64,000 nt of DNA from Cypionkella sinensis (GCF_042646385.1 NZ_JBHRTO010000001.1:1860001-1924000); one strand, 5' to 3'. Positions 43,094 through 52,246 are shown, counted from the first letter of the stretch. The notes: generated by a model not told the origin, from the letters alone. Translations and numbers: made by a program.

Positions 43094-43639
43094 ATGAACA
43101 GGAAGCAGTTTTTGGCAGGCATGGCAGGGGCGTTGCTGGCCACGCGGGTTGCTGCACAGGAAGAATTGCCAATGGCGCCGGCCAATGATGGCAAGACGCC
43201 GCGCGATCCGCACAAGGGGCCCGTCACCAACCTGCCCCTGCCGCGCTATGTCAGCCTGAAGGGGCGCGAGGGCAATGTGCGGCGTGGCCCTGGAATGACG
43301 CATCGCATCGACTGGGTGTTCACCACGGCGGGCATGCCTTTGCGGATCACGGCGGAATATGACCGCTGGCGCCGGGTTGAAGATTATCAGGGCATGGGGG
43401 GCTGGATGCAGTTCAACCTGCTGTCGGGGTCCAGATCGGTGCTGGTGACGCAGGATATGGCGGAATTCCGCGACGGCCCGGATGCGCAGGCGCGGGTGTC
43501 GTTTCAGGCAGAGCTGGGGGTGATCGCCAAGCTGCTGGAATGCAACGCCGATTGGTGCCGGGTGAATGCAGACGGCGAAAAGGGCTGGATCTTGAAAACA
43601 GCACTTTGGGGCGTCGATCCGGGCGAGGTGATCGACTAA
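43094..43639 (+). CDS. Secreted SH3-domain protein
   Basis: A 181-residue protein with a signal peptide (NRKQFLAGMAGALLATRVAA; cleavage near residue 21) and two bacterial SH3-like units: about residues 55-115 (KGREGNVRRGPGMTHRIDWVF) and about residues 120-180 (AEFRDGPDAQARVSFQAE, then WCRVNADGEKGWI). Proteins of this type bind cell wall or act as periplasmic adaptors. ATG 43094 gives the signal peptide; the frame extends upstream to 43031. Confidence 0.85.
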   Translation: MNRKQFLAGMAGALLATRVAAQEELPMAPANDGKTPRDPHKGPVTNLPLPRYVSLKGREGNVRRGPGMTHRIDWVFTTAGMPLRITAEYDRWRRVEDYQGMGGWMQFNLLSGSRSVLVTQDMAEFRDGPDAQARVSFQAELGVIAKLLECNADWCRVNADGEKGWILKTALWGVDPGEVID

Positions 43640-43714
43640 TCGGCTTGCACCGGGCCGGTGCCGGGTTTACGGCGCGGGTCCGCGTTTACAGAACCTGACA
43701 TTCAGGAGCAAATC

Positions 43715-44611
43715 ATGAGCACTGCCGACAGCATGAAGTTGAACATTTCGGCGGGGCTGGCCTCGGTGGCAATTGCCTCTGTCATGGTGGGGCTGAAGCT
43801 TTGGGCCTATGGCACGACCGGGTCGCTGTCGGTGGCAGCATCTCTGGCTGATAGTGCGATGGATCTGATGGTGTCGTTGGGCGCGATGGCCGCACTGATC
43901 TATGCAGCTAAACCTGCCGATGAGGATCACGCCTTTGGTCACAGCTCGGCCGAGGATCTGGCGGCTTTGGGACAGGCGTTTTTCATCCTGATCTCGGCGG
44001 GGGTGATCACCTGGGCTTCAATCGCACGTCTGCTGGGGCCATCCGAGGCACATCTGGCGGGTGAAGGCGAGGGGATGCTGGTGATGGGCGTCTCGGTTGC
44101 GCTGACGGTGGCGCTGGTGTGGTGGCAGGGCCGCGTCGCCCGGCGCACCGGCAGCCGGGTGGTGGCGGCGGATCGTTTGCATTACATGGGCGATCTGTTG
44201 CCCAACATGGGGGCGATCATCTCGCTTTGGGCGTCAAAAAGCTTTGGCGTCGGCAGCATCGACTCGGTGGTGGCGCTGACCGCGGCGGCGATCATGGCGG
44301 TGGGGGCGCTGCGCATCGGCAAAGGCGCGTTTGATGCGCTGATGGACCGCACCGCGGATGCGGATATCGTTGCAGGGATCGCCGCCATTGCCGACAAATG
44401 GCCCGGTGTCCACGGCTATCACGATCTGAAAACCCGCATGGCGGGAAGCCGGGTGTTCGTCAATCTGCATATTGAGCTGGATGGCGCGCAAAGCCTGTAT
44501 GACGCCCACGCCATCGGCGCGGGCCTGCGGCGCGCTATCCTTGAAGCCTATCCGCAGGCCGATGTGATCATCCACAAGGACGTGGCCGAGGACGCCAAGC
44601 CCCGCTTCTAA
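43715..44611 (+). CDS. Cation diffusion facilitator (FieF-like) metal efflux pump
   Basis: A 298-residue CDF transporter with about six membrane segments. The transport-site residues lie in LADSAMDLMVSL (TM2) and the HxxxD of LHYMGDLLPNMG (TM5), and the cytosolic domain from about residue 210 contains GVHGYHDLKTRMAG. Substrate is Zn, Fe, Co or Mn; the sequence alone does not decide. ATG 43715 is preceded by AGGAG. Confidence 0.9.
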   Translation: MSTADSMKLNISAGLASVAIASVMVGLKLWAYGTTGSLSVAASLADSAMDLMVSLGAMAALIYAAKPADEDHAFGHSSAEDLAALGQAFFILISAGVITWASIARLLGPSEAHLAGEGEGMLVMGVSVALTVALVWWQGRVARRTGSRVVAADRLHYMGDLLPNMGAIISLWASKSFGVGSIDSVVALTAAAIMAVGALRIGKGAFDALMDRTADADIVAGIAAIADKWPGVHGYHDLKTRMAGSRVFVNLHIELDGAQSLYDAHAIGAGLRRAILEAYPQADVIIHKDVAEDAKPRF

Positions 44612-44771
44612 GCGGAGAGACACAAAGCGCCGACTTTTGGTGAATCTCTGCACTTTGTGGTCAGGCCAATTTACGCTAATGTGGTCGGGTGCGCCGTGCC
44701 GCTATTTCGCGCATACACCCGCAAAATTCGTCACAAGACTTGCAAACGGCTGCAACTCAGTTTCATATTAA

Positions 44772-44788
44772 GTCTGAATTACACAGAC
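44772..44788. promoter_or_regulatory. Candidate TetR operator
   Basis: The inverted repeat GTCTG-aattaca-CAGAC lies 22 bp before the TetR-family gene, in an AT-richer stretch of the 198-bp gap 44612-44809. Position and symmetry suit autoregulation by the gene that follows. Confidence 0.45.
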
Positions 44789-44809
44789 GTATAACAAGAT
44801 TGGGCCCTC

Positions 44810-45454
44810 ATGGCAAGCCGCCGCCCCTACCGCCGGGAAAGTGAAGAACGTCGCCGCGAGGATTTGATCGCAGCGGCGCTTGATCTGGTTGCAGAAGGTG
44901 GGCTTCACGCCGCAACCGTGCGCGCGATTGCCGACCGTGCAGGCGTGACTCCGGGGCTGATCCGGCATTACTTCAGCTCGAAAGAAGATCTGACACGCGT
45001 CGCCTATCACCGCCTGATGGAGCAGATGACGGCGGATTCCGCGGCGGTGCTGCAAGGTGGGCCGGAAGACGCCAAGGCACGGCTGGCGAATTTCGTGGTG
45101 GCTTCCGTCACGCCTCCGGTTGCGGATTCGGTTGCGGTGGGGTTGTGGGCGGCCTTCGTGCATGATGTGCGCCGCGACAACGCGATGCGTGACATTCACA
45201 CCACCAACTATCTGGCGTTTCGCAACATGCTGCAGGGTCTGATTGCCGCCCTGCACCGCCCCGTCGGCGACAAGCAACTGCTATGCGATGCCATCGCCTG
45301 TAACGGCGTGATTGATGGTCTGTGGCTGGAAGGCTCGATCCTGCCCGAGGCTTTTGAACCGGGCGAAATCGCCGCCATCGCGCTGACATCAGTGGGCGCC
45401 ATCCTCAACGTTGACCTTGTTGCTGCTTACCAGCCAGATCGGACCAATCCATGA
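44810..45454 (+). CDS. TetR family regulator, BetI-like
   Basis: A 214-residue regulator. The N-terminal helix-turn-helix spans about residues 20-60 (AATVRAIADRAGVTPGLIRHYFSSKEDL) and the C-terminal domain has the BetI-like GLWAAFVHDVRRDNAM and DGLWLEGSILPEAFEPGEIA segments. The stop overlaps aruH by ATGA, so it is in the same transcript as the genes it probably controls. Ligand likely an amine or guanidino compound (inference). Confidence 0.86.
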   Translation: MASRRPYRRESEERRREDLIAAALDLVAEGGLHAATVRAIADRAGVTPGLIRHYFSSKEDLTRVAYHRLMEQMTADSAAVLQGGPEDAKARLANFVVASVTPPVADSVAVGLWAAFVHDVRRDNAMRDIHTTNYLAFRNMLQGLIAALHRPVGDKQLLCDAIACNGVIDGLWLEGSILPEAFEPGEIAAIALTSVGAILNVDLVAAYQPDRTNP

Positions 45455-46638
45455 AATATGCCGCCATAACCGACCGTCTTGCCCATCTGGGCGGCGCGAA
45501 ATGGGAGGTGCATGCCCGTGCCAAGGCTTTGCAAGCAGCAGGCAAGCCGATCATCCAGTTGACGATTGGCGAGCCGGATGTGGCGACGCCCCCCGCGCTG
45601 ATCGCCGAGGCCAAACGGTCGATGGATGCGGGGCGTCTGGGCTATTCCAATGGCCGGGGCGAGCCTGATCTGCTGGCGGCTTTGGCCGCGCGCTATTCCA
45701 AGCGCACGGGTCGGGCGATTTCAACCGAACAGATCGCCTGCCTGCCCGGCACGCAGACCTCGCTCTACGCCGTGCTGCTGACCCTGACCGGGCCGGGGGA
45801 TGAGGTGCTGGTGGGCGACCCGCTTTATGCCACCTATGAGGGGCTGATCGCGGCAACCGGGGCGGTGGCGGTGCCAGTGCCGTTGCGGGCCGAAGCTGGC
45901 TTTCGGATGCAGGCGGCGGATGTCGCTGCTAGGATCACCCCGCGCAGCCGGATGATCTTTCTGAACACGCCGCACAATCCGACAGGGGCTATCCTGACCG
46001 CAGATGACTTGGCGGCCCTTGGGGCTTTGGCGAAAGCGCATGATCTGTGGATGCTCAGCGATGAGGTCTATGAAGAACTGGTTTTTGATGGCGGCAAATT
46101 CGCCTCGCCGCTGGACAATGCCGATCTGGCAGATCGGGTGGTGGTGACGGCCTCGATCTCAAAATCGCACGCAGCGCCCGGCTTCCGCTCGGGCTGGTGC
46201 GTGGGCCCCGAGGAATTCTCGGCGCGGCTGCTGCCGGTCGCGGAAACCATGCTGTTCGGCAACCAGCCGTTCATTGCCGATATGACGGCGCTGGCGGTCT
46301 CGGCCCCATCGGAAGTGGCGCGCGGCATGGCGCAGCGGTTCGCGCGGCGTGCCGCGCTGATCCATGACAAGCTGCACGGCGTCAATGGCTTGCGGGTGCA
46401 TAAGCCCGATGCTGGCATGTTCAGTGTGGTGGACGTCAATGCCACCGGCCTCAGCGGCGAAGATTTTGCGCTGGGATTGCTGGATGCCGAAGGTGTGGCA
46501 GTGATGCCGGGCGAAAGCTTTGGCGCGGCACTGGCGGGTTGGATCAGGATCAGTCTGACACAAGAAGATGCGCTGGTGGCCGAGGCCTGTGCGCGGATCG
46601 CGCGCTATGCCGCGCTGAAGCAAGGATTGGCTGCATGA
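45451..46638 (+). CDS. aruH: Arginine:pyruvate transaminase-like aminotransferase AruH
   Basis: A 395-residue class I/II PLP aminotransferase closely like Pseudomonas AruH in overall sequence: TIGEPDVATPPALIAEA near the start, PHNPTGA, SDEVYEELVFDG and the PLP lysine in ASISKSHAAPGFRSGW. AruH makes 2-ketoarginine from arginine and pyruvate. The gene overlaps the regulator before it and the decarboxylase after it by four bases each, which matches the aruH-aruI pairing. Confidence 0.83.
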   Translation: MKYAAITDRLAHLGGAKWEVHARAKALQAAGKPIIQLTIGEPDVATPPALIAEAKRSMDAGRLGYSNGRGEPDLLAALAARYSKRTGRAISTEQIACLPGTQTSLYAVLLTLTGPGDEVLVGDPLYATYEGLIAATGAVAVPVPLRAEAGFRMQAADVAARITPRSRMIFLNTPHNPTGAILTADDLAALGALAKAHDLWMLSDEVYEELVFDGGKFASPLDNADLADRVVVTASISKSHAAPGFRSGWCVGPEEFSARLLPVAETMLFGNQPFIADMTALAVSAPSEVARGMAQRFARRAALIHDKLHGVNGLRVHKPDAGMFSVVDVNATGLSGEDFALGLLDAEGVAVMPGESFGAALAGWIRISLTQEDALVAEACARIARYAALKQGLAA

Positions 46639-48203
46639 AAACCGTAGGCGAGCGTCTGGTTGAAGGTCTTGCCGCGCGCGGGGTCGAGGTGATTTTCGGC
46701 ATTCCCGGCGTGCATACCGTTGAGATGTATCGCGGGCTGTCAGGCAGCCCGATCCGCCATGTCACGGCGCGGCACGAGCAGGGCTGCGCCTTCATGGCCG
46801 ATGGCTATGCGCGGGTGTCGGGCAAGCCGGGGGTGGCTTTGGTGATCACCGGGCCGGGGATACTGAACGCGCTGACGGCGATGGGCCAAGCGGCGGCGGA
46901 TTCGGTGCCGGTACTGGTGATCTCCGGCGTGAACCGGCGCGATTCTTTGGGCTTGGGCTTGGGTCTTTTGCACGAACTGCCCGATCAGGCGGCGATGGTG
47001 CGGCCTTTGTGCCCGACGCGGCAGATTTTGTCGGGCTCGGAAGTCGGCGAAGCGCTGGATTGGGCCTTTGCGACGATGGCAACCGGACGCCCGGGCCCGG
47101 TGCATATTGAAGTGCCGACCGATGTGATGCCGCTGGAATGTGCGGCTTTGGCGGCCCCCGCCCCCCTGCCCATCGCAGCTTTGCCCGATCTGGGCGCGGC
47201 AGTGGCACGGCTGAACGCGGCGACAAAGGTGGTGATCCTCGCCGGCGGTGGCGCGCGCGGGCAAGAGGCGGCGTTGCAAGCCTTGGCAGAAAAGCTGGAC
47301 GCGCCGGTGATCCAGACCGTGAACGCGCGCGGCATGATGCACGGGCATCCGCTGGTGGTGCCAGCCTCTCCCAGCCTTGATGCACCGCGTGCGTTGATCG
47401 CAGAGGCGGATCAGGTGCTGGCGATCGGCACCGAATTTGGCCCGACCGACTATGATATGTATGTGCGCGGCGGCTTCCCGGATGTGTCAGGGATGATCCG
47501 GGTGGATATCTGTGCGCGGCAACTGGCACGTCACAAGGCCGGGGTGGCGCTGCACGGCGATGCCGGGGCGGTGGTGGCGGCGCTGCTGCCCCAGGTTGCA
47601 GCGAAGCGGGCCGAGGGTGCGGCACGGGCAGCGGCTGCGCGTCAGGCCGCGCGGGCGGAACTGACAGAGCTTGACGCGCTGATGCCGGGACGGCTGGAGA
47701 TGGTGGAAACCATCCGCAGCGCGATGCCGGGGGCGCTGATCGTCGGCGACAGCACGCAGGCGATATATGCCGCCAACCTTTACTACGATCACGACCGCGC
47801 CGGGGGGTTCTTCAACGCCGCCACCGGCTTTGGTGCTTTGGGCTACGGGCCGGGTGCAGCGGTGGGGGCCGCAGTGGCTGCTCCGGGGTCGGACGTGGTC
47901 TGCCTGATCGGCGATGGCGGTTTGCAGTTCAGCCCCGGCGAGTTGCGCACAGCGGTGGATGAACGGCTGCCGATCACCTATGTCGTGTGGAACAACGCCG
48001 CCTTTGGCGAGATCGCCGATGCGATGCGGGGGGCCAATACCGAAGTGATCGGCTGCTCGCCCTCGCCCCTGAATATGGAGCCGTTTGCGGCCGCCTGCGA
48101 TCTGCCGTTTGCCAGCGTCCCGCTCGACCCCCAAGCGCTGCACGAGGCGCTGGTGCAGCCGCATAACGGGCCAAGGATGATCGAAGTCCGCGTCGCCAAG
48201 TAA
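46635..48203 (+). CDS. aruI: 5-guanidino-2-oxopentanoate decarboxylase AruI (ThDP enzyme)
   Basis: A 554-residue thiamine-diphosphate enzyme of the acetolactate synthase fold. Catalytic Glu is in ARHEQGCAFMADGYAR near residue 48, and the GDG...NN cofactor motif runs from GDGGLQFSPGELRTAV to VVWNN near residues 438-465. Next to aruH the best call is the decarboxylase converting 2-ketoarginine to 4-guanidinobutyraldehyde. It could otherwise be read as a generic acetolactate-synthase-like protein. A terminator follows 50 bp after the stop. Confidence 0.83.
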   Translation: MKTVGERLVEGLAARGVEVIFGIPGVHTVEMYRGLSGSPIRHVTARHEQGCAFMADGYARVSGKPGVALVITGPGILNALTAMGQAAADSVPVLVISGVNRRDSLGLGLGLLHELPDQAAMVRPLCPTRQILSGSEVGEALDWAFATMATGRPGPVHIEVPTDVMPLECAALAAPAPLPIAALPDLGAAVARLNAATKVVILAGGGARGQEAALQALAEKLDAPVIQTVNARGMMHGHPLVVPASPSLDAPRALIAEADQVLAIGTEFGPTDYDMYVRGGFPDVSGMIRVDICARQLARHKAGVALHGDAGAVVAALLPQVAAKRAEGAARAAAARQAARAELTELDALMPGRLEMVETIRSAMPGALIVGDSTQAIYAANLYYDHDRAGGFFNAATGFGALGYGPGAAVGAAVAAPGSDVVCLIGDGGLQFSPGELRTAVDERLPITYVVWNNAAFGEIADAMRGANTEVIGCSPSPLNMEPFAAACDLPFASVPLDPQALHEALVQPHNGPRMIEVRVAK

Positions 48204-48254
48204 CCGGTTCTGATCCAAAAATCGGGTCGGGGATTTGTCACAAATTCTGATTTC

Positions 48255-48283
48255 GGGGCGCAGTCTATGCGCCCCTTTCTTTT
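48255..48283 (+). terminator. Intrinsic terminator inside the aruHI-aminotransferase cluster
   Basis: A perfect stem GGGGCGC (48255-48261) / GCGCCCC (48269-48275) with a 7-nt loop, followed by TTTCTTTT. It splits regulator-aruH-aruI from the next two genes, or works as a partial terminator. Confidence 0.8.
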
Positions 48284-48330
48284 GATCAAATTATTTGGCA
48301 TAAGGCGGCAAGCCAAGAAAGGTGCCCGCC

Positions 48331-49695
48331 ATGCCCGAGTCTCTGATCGCCGGTATTCGCCCCGAACGTCTGGAAAAACTGCGGGCGCGGGAGGCCAAGC
48401 GCTTTGCCACCGGTCGCCCAAGGGCCCGCGCCGCGCTGGATCAGGGGGCCGAGGCTTTCCTTGATGGCGTGCCGCTGCACTGGATGAAAGACTGGCCGAT
48501 GCCGCATCTGCCTTTGATTTCAAAGGCAAAAGGCGCGCGGATCACCGATATTGACGGCTATGAGATTGACGATTTCTGTCTGGGCGATACCGGCAGCATG
48601 TTCGGCCACTCGCCCGCCCCGGTGGCCAAAGCCATCCGCCATCAAGCCGCGCGCGGGCTGACCTATATGCTGCCCTCGGAAGATACGCTAGACGCAGGCC
48701 GTCTGCTGACCGAGCGTTTCGGCGATTTCCGCTGGCAGATCGCCACCACCGCCACCGACGCCAACCGCTTCGCCATCCGCGTTGCCCGAGCCATCACCGG
48801 CCGCACGAAAATTCTGGTGTTCAACGGCTGCTATCACGGCACGGTCGATGACGCGATGGTCGAACTTGCCAATGGCATCACACAAAACCGCCAAGGCCTG
48901 ATGGGGCAGGTCGCCGATCTGACCCTCGGCGCTGTCGCCTGCGAATTCAATGACTTGGCCGGGGTTGAGGCGGCACTCGCCAAGGGCGATGTCGCCGCCA
49001 TCCTGACAGAGCCGGTGATGACCAATTCCTGCATGGTGCTGCCCGATCCGGGCTTTCACGATGGCCTGCGCGCGCTGTCACAGAAATACGGCGCGCTGTT
49101 GATGATTGATGAGACTCACACGATCTCCAGTGGTTTGGGCGGCTATACCGGGGTGCATGGCCTGCAACCCGATATTTTCGTGGTTGGCAAATGCGTGGCG
49201 GGCGGGATGCCCACCGCCGTCTGGGGGCTTTCGCATGAAACCGCCGCCCGCTACGCCGCCGCCAACGAGGCCCGCGCGCCGGGTCATTCCGGCATGGGCA
49301 CCACGCTTTCCGCCAATCCGATGCAGTTTGCCTGCCTGAAAGCCACGCTTTCCGAGGTGATGACGGCGAAAAACTACGGCCATATGGAAAAGCTGGCGGA
49401 TCGTCTCTCCGCAGGCCTTGCCAAATCCATCACCCGCCACAAGGCCCCTTGGCATGTGGTGCGCGTCGGCGCGCGGGTGGAGTTCATCTGCGCCCCCGGC
49501 CCGTTGCACAGCGGCACCGAGGCCGCCTTGGCGCATCAGCCCGCTGTGGAATCGGCGCTGCATGTGGCGCTGCTCAATCGCGGCTGTCTGATCGCGCCGT
49601 TCCACAACATGATGCTGATCAGCCCCGCCACCAAAAAGCGGCAGGTGGATCGCCTGATTGCCGCCTTTGATGAAATCCTGTCCGAATTGTTTTGA
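48331..49695 (+). CDS. Class III (HemL-like) PLP aminotransferase
   Basis: A 454-residue class III PLP enzyme of the glutamate-1-semialdehyde aminomutase-like group. Visible are GDTGSMFGHSPAPV, FNGCYHGTVDD, LLMIDETHTISSG and the PLP lysine in VVGKCVAGGMPTAVWG. Start at ATG 48331; an in-frame GTG lies nine bases upstream. It is 8 bp before the PuuA-like ligase, so the two share a message. It is probably an omega-amino or aminoaldehyde transaminase; true haem synthesis is unlikely here. Confidence 0.84.
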   Translation: MPESLIAGIRPERLEKLRAREAKRFATGRPRARAALDQGAEAFLDGVPLHWMKDWPMPHLPLISKAKGARITDIDGYEIDDFCLGDTGSMFGHSPAPVAKAIRHQAARGLTYMLPSEDTLDAGRLLTERFGDFRWQIATTATDANRFAIRVARAITGRTKILVFNGCYHGTVDDAMVELANGITQNRQGLMGQVADLTLGAVACEFNDLAGVEAALAKGDVAAILTEPVMTNSCMVLPDPGFHDGLRALSQKYGALLMIDETHTISSGLGGYTGVHGLQPDIFVVGKCVAGGMPTAVWGLSHETAARYAAANEARAPGHSGMGTTLSANPMQFACLKATLSEVMTAKNYGHMEKLADRLSAGLAKSITRHKAPWHVVRVGARVEFICAPGPLHSGTEAALAHQPAVESALHVALLNRGCLIAPFHNMMLISPATKKRQVDRLIAAFDEILSELF

Positions 49696-49702
49696 GATCA
49701 CC

Positions 49703-51094
49703 ATGACCCTGACCAGCCCCTCCGGTTCCACCGTCGCCGAGGCCGAAGCCTTTCTCGACGCGCATCCCGAGATCGAAGCCTTTGATATCGTGCTGCATGA
49801 TGCCAATGGCATCGGCCGCGGCAAGATCATCCGGCGGCACGAGCTGCTTGGCATGTTCAAATCCGGGCGGCATCTGCCGATCTCGATTCTGGGCTTGGAC
49901 ATCTGCGGTGAGGATGTGCATGAAACCGGGCTGATCTGGGATGAGGGCGATGGCGACCGCCGCGCTTGGCCCCTGCCCGGCACCCTGCGCCCGATCCACG
50001 CCAGCAATCCGCCGCGTGGCGAAGTGCTGATGTGCGTCTATAACCTTGACGGCACGCCGATGAGTTCCGACCCCCGCCACGCCTTGCAGCGGCAGGTCGA
50101 AGCTTTGGCCGCCGAAGGCCTACACCCGGCGGGTGCGTTCGAGTTGGAATTCTTCCTGCTGGCCAATGAACGCGGCCCCGATGGCAAGATGGTGCCTGCG
50201 CGCGATGTGCTGGACGGTCGGCGCAACAGCAAGACCGATGTCTATTCGGTCGATCAGTTGCACGGCATGTTGCCGCTGTTCAACGACGTTTACGCCGATG
50301 CGGCCAAGGCCGGGATCAAGGCCGAAACGCTGATTTCCGAATTCGCGCCGGGGCAGTATGAATTGACGCTGCACTACCGCGAGGATGTGATGCAGGCCGC
50401 CGACGATCTGCTGCGGCTGAAGCGGATGGTGCGCTATCACGCCCGCCAGCATGGCGTGACCGCCTGTTTCATGGCAAAACCGAATGAAGATTACGCCGGA
50501 TCGGGGATGCATTTCCACGTCTCGATGCTGGATGATGCGGGCAAGAACGTGTTCATCGAGGACGTCGAGGGGCAGTATAACCCAACCATCCTGCACGCGC
50601 TTGGCGGGTTGCGGGCGACGATGGGGGAATCGATGCTGGTGTTCGCACCGCATGCGAATTCGTGGCGGCGGTTTGCCTCGAACTCATACGCGCCGGTCAG
50701 CCCGACCTGGGGGGTGAACAACCGCTCGGTGGCGCTGCGCATCCCGGCAGGCGATATCCGCGCACGGCGGATCGAGCATCGCCCCGCGGGTGTGGATTCG
50801 CAGCCCTATCTGGTCGCAGCGTCCGTGCTGGCAGGGATCAGGCACGGGCTGGCACACAAGATGGACCCCGGCCCGGAAACCACTGGCAATGGCTACACCG
50901 ACGCATCCGACGCACCACCAATCCCGGTCGATTGGCGCTCGGCCATCGAGGCGGCGAAAACGTCGGCGTTTCTGAAGGCCGCGCTGGGTGAGGATATGCA
51001 CCGCACGTTCTGCGCGATCAAGGCGGCGGAATATGCGCGGGTGATGCGGACGGTGTCCGAGGTGGATTTTGATCTTTACCTGCACACGGTCTGA
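49703..51094 (+). CDS. PuuA-like gamma-glutamylpolyamine synthetase (glutamine synthetase family)
   Basis: A 463-residue ligase of the glutamine synthetase fold. Motifs are FELEFFLL (metal), EFAPGQYELTLHY, YAGSGMHFHVSM and FAPHANSWRRFASNSYAPVS, then SVALRIP. This layout resembles PuuA, which glutamylates putrescine and other polyamines. Start chosen at ATG 49703, 8 bp after the aminotransferase, not the upstream frame. In an arginine cluster an amine such as agmatine or putrescine would be a natural acceptor (inference). Confidence 0.83.
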   Translation: MTLTSPSGSTVAEAEAFLDAHPEIEAFDIVLHDANGIGRGKIIRRHELLGMFKSGRHLPISILGLDICGEDVHETGLIWDEGDGDRRAWPLPGTLRPIHASNPPRGEVLMCVYNLDGTPMSSDPRHALQRQVEALAAEGLHPAGAFELEFFLLANERGPDGKMVPARDVLDGRRNSKTDVYSVDQLHGMLPLFNDVYADAAKAGIKAETLISEFAPGQYELTLHYREDVMQAADDLLRLKRMVRYHARQHGVTACFMAKPNEDYAGSGMHFHVSMLDDAGKNVFIEDVEGQYNPTILHALGGLRATMGESMLVFAPHANSWRRFASNSYAPVSPTWGVNNRSVALRIPAGDIRARRIEHRPAGVDSQPYLVAASVLAGIRHGLAHKMDPGPETTGNGYTDASDAPPIPVDWRSAIEAAKTSAFLKAALGEDMHRTFCAIKAAEYARVMRTVSEVDFDLYLHTV

Positions 51095-51111
51095 GCGCTT
51101 ATGGGTCAGAA

Positions 51112-51193
51112 GCCTCCGGCGGGAGTATTTAAGCCAAGATGAAGTTGACGGACTTGGTCATCCTCTCTGCTTAAATATCCCCGCCGGAGGCTT
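51112..51193. repeat. Composite intergenic elements, copies D and E (converging)
   Basis: Copy D (plus, 51112-51144): GCCTCCGGCGGGAGTATTT, then AAGCCAAGATGAAG. Copy E (minus, 51193-51153): GCCTCCGGCGGGGATATTT, then AAGCAGAGAGGATGACC. The two share the GC arm but carry different AT boxes, one of each subfamily. They lie between the convergent PuuA-like and CbiX-like genes, each downstream of its own gene. Confidence 0.82.
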
Positions 51194-51217
51194 CTTTGAT
51201 CTGGGCAGGGCACCACC

Positions 51218-51943
51218 CTAGCCGCGTTTATAGCGGCAGTCCTGCGTGCAAACCGGGGTCGGATTGCGGATCGCTGCCGCGATCATCGCAGGGATTTCCC
51301 GGTGCAGGCCGAGGGCGGGCAGCAGCGTGCCTTTGAAGCCCGATTTACCAAGGGCCGCGGGAATGTCGGTGGTGACATGGCCGCCGCTGGCGGCGAAATA
51401 GGGCAGGCAGACGGCATCGGGGCCAAGCGCGGGCAGATCGGCAAGCTGTGGGGTCTGGTCGATGAAGGCGGGGATCACCTCGCATCCCAAGGCGGTGCTG
51501 ATTTTCGTGGCAAGGTGCTGGGCGATGTCGGAAGGCGCGCTGCTTTTGAACGAACCATGTGCCGCCAGAACCACCGGGCCGGGGTGGGTTTGGCGGGTCT
51601 TGGCGAGGATTTGCACGGCGAGGTCGTGCAGGGTCGGCAGGCAACCAAGTGGTTCAAGCACCTGCCATCCTTGCGCCCCGGCGGCGGTCAGGCGGGCGGG
51701 AAGATGGGTGCGCGTGAACCAGCCTCCGGCCATGAACAGCGGGAACAGCAGGCCATTCTGCCCAAGGCGGGCGATGGCATGGCCCAAGGCTTCGGGTTCG
51801 GCGAGGGTGGCCGCAGCAACGGCTTGGCCGGGCAGCAGGCTTGCCACCTGAGCGGCCATACGGGAGAGGTCCGCCGCCGCGGGGGCCGGGTCTGAGGGCT
51901 GGCCGTGGGCGACGATCAGAACAGGCGGCAGACTGGCAGGCAT
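51218..51943 (-). CDS. CbiX/SirB-like sirohydrochlorin chelatase
   Basis: A 241-residue type II chelatase with two CbiX half-domains. The first His is in LIVAHGQPSD (residue 12 region) and the second in VVLAAHGSFKSSAPSD, followed by YFAASGGHVTTDIPAALG. ATG 51943 has AAGGAG upstream. The C-terminus carries a Cys pair (CTQDC). Since this organism inserts cobalt late with CobN, the metal here may be iron for siroheme, or it may serve cobalt as a supplement; sequence does not decide. Confidence 0.84.
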   Translation of the reverse strand: MPASLPPVLIVAHGQPSDPAPAAADLSRMAAQVASLLPGQAVAAATLAEPEALGHAIARLGQNGLLFPLFMAGGWFTRTHLPARLTAAGAQGWQVLEPLGCLPTLHDLAVQILAKTRQTHPGPVVLAAHGSFKSSAPSDIAQHLATKISTALGCEVIPAFIDQTPQLADLPALGPDAVCLPYFAASGGHVTTDIPAALGKSGFKGTLLPALGLHREIPAMIAAAIRNPTPVCTQDCRYKRG

Positions 51944-52246
51944 GGCGGCTCCTTGGGTTGGCACAAGGATAGTGCAAGCGGGGGGCGGGGCAAGGGCGGG
52001 GTTTCGGCTGTGTGGTGTGGCATGGGGCATCGCCTTGGGTCGATAGCCGGGGCGGGGCAATGAATTCAATCGCTTGGCCCGGCGTCCTGCCGGAATTGTT
52101 CAGATTTACCCGCCCCGCTTCCCCGGTTCGCCCACCCTGCCCCGCCCGCGTTCGCATCCTCGATTTCAAGCCGGAAAAATCCGGTGCAGCGCTTGACACT
52201 AGCGCCTTGGAAAGGCCTGATGCGCGCAATCAAGATCGGACCTGCC
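51944..52246 (+). promoter_or_regulatory. 303-bp divergent gap with a TTGACA box
   Basis: Divergent gap between the chelatase and kinase genes; no gene seen. TTGACA at 52193-52198 fits a -35 for the rightward kinase gene, with a weak CCTGAT 17 bp on. The rest is GC-rich with no strong inverted repeat that I could find. Confidence 0.4.

Noticed and set aside
42996..43172. 59-residue extension of the GyaR-type reductase
   Set aside because: It overlaps the divergent SH3 gene's signal peptide; ATG 42995 has a good ribosome site and the family start.
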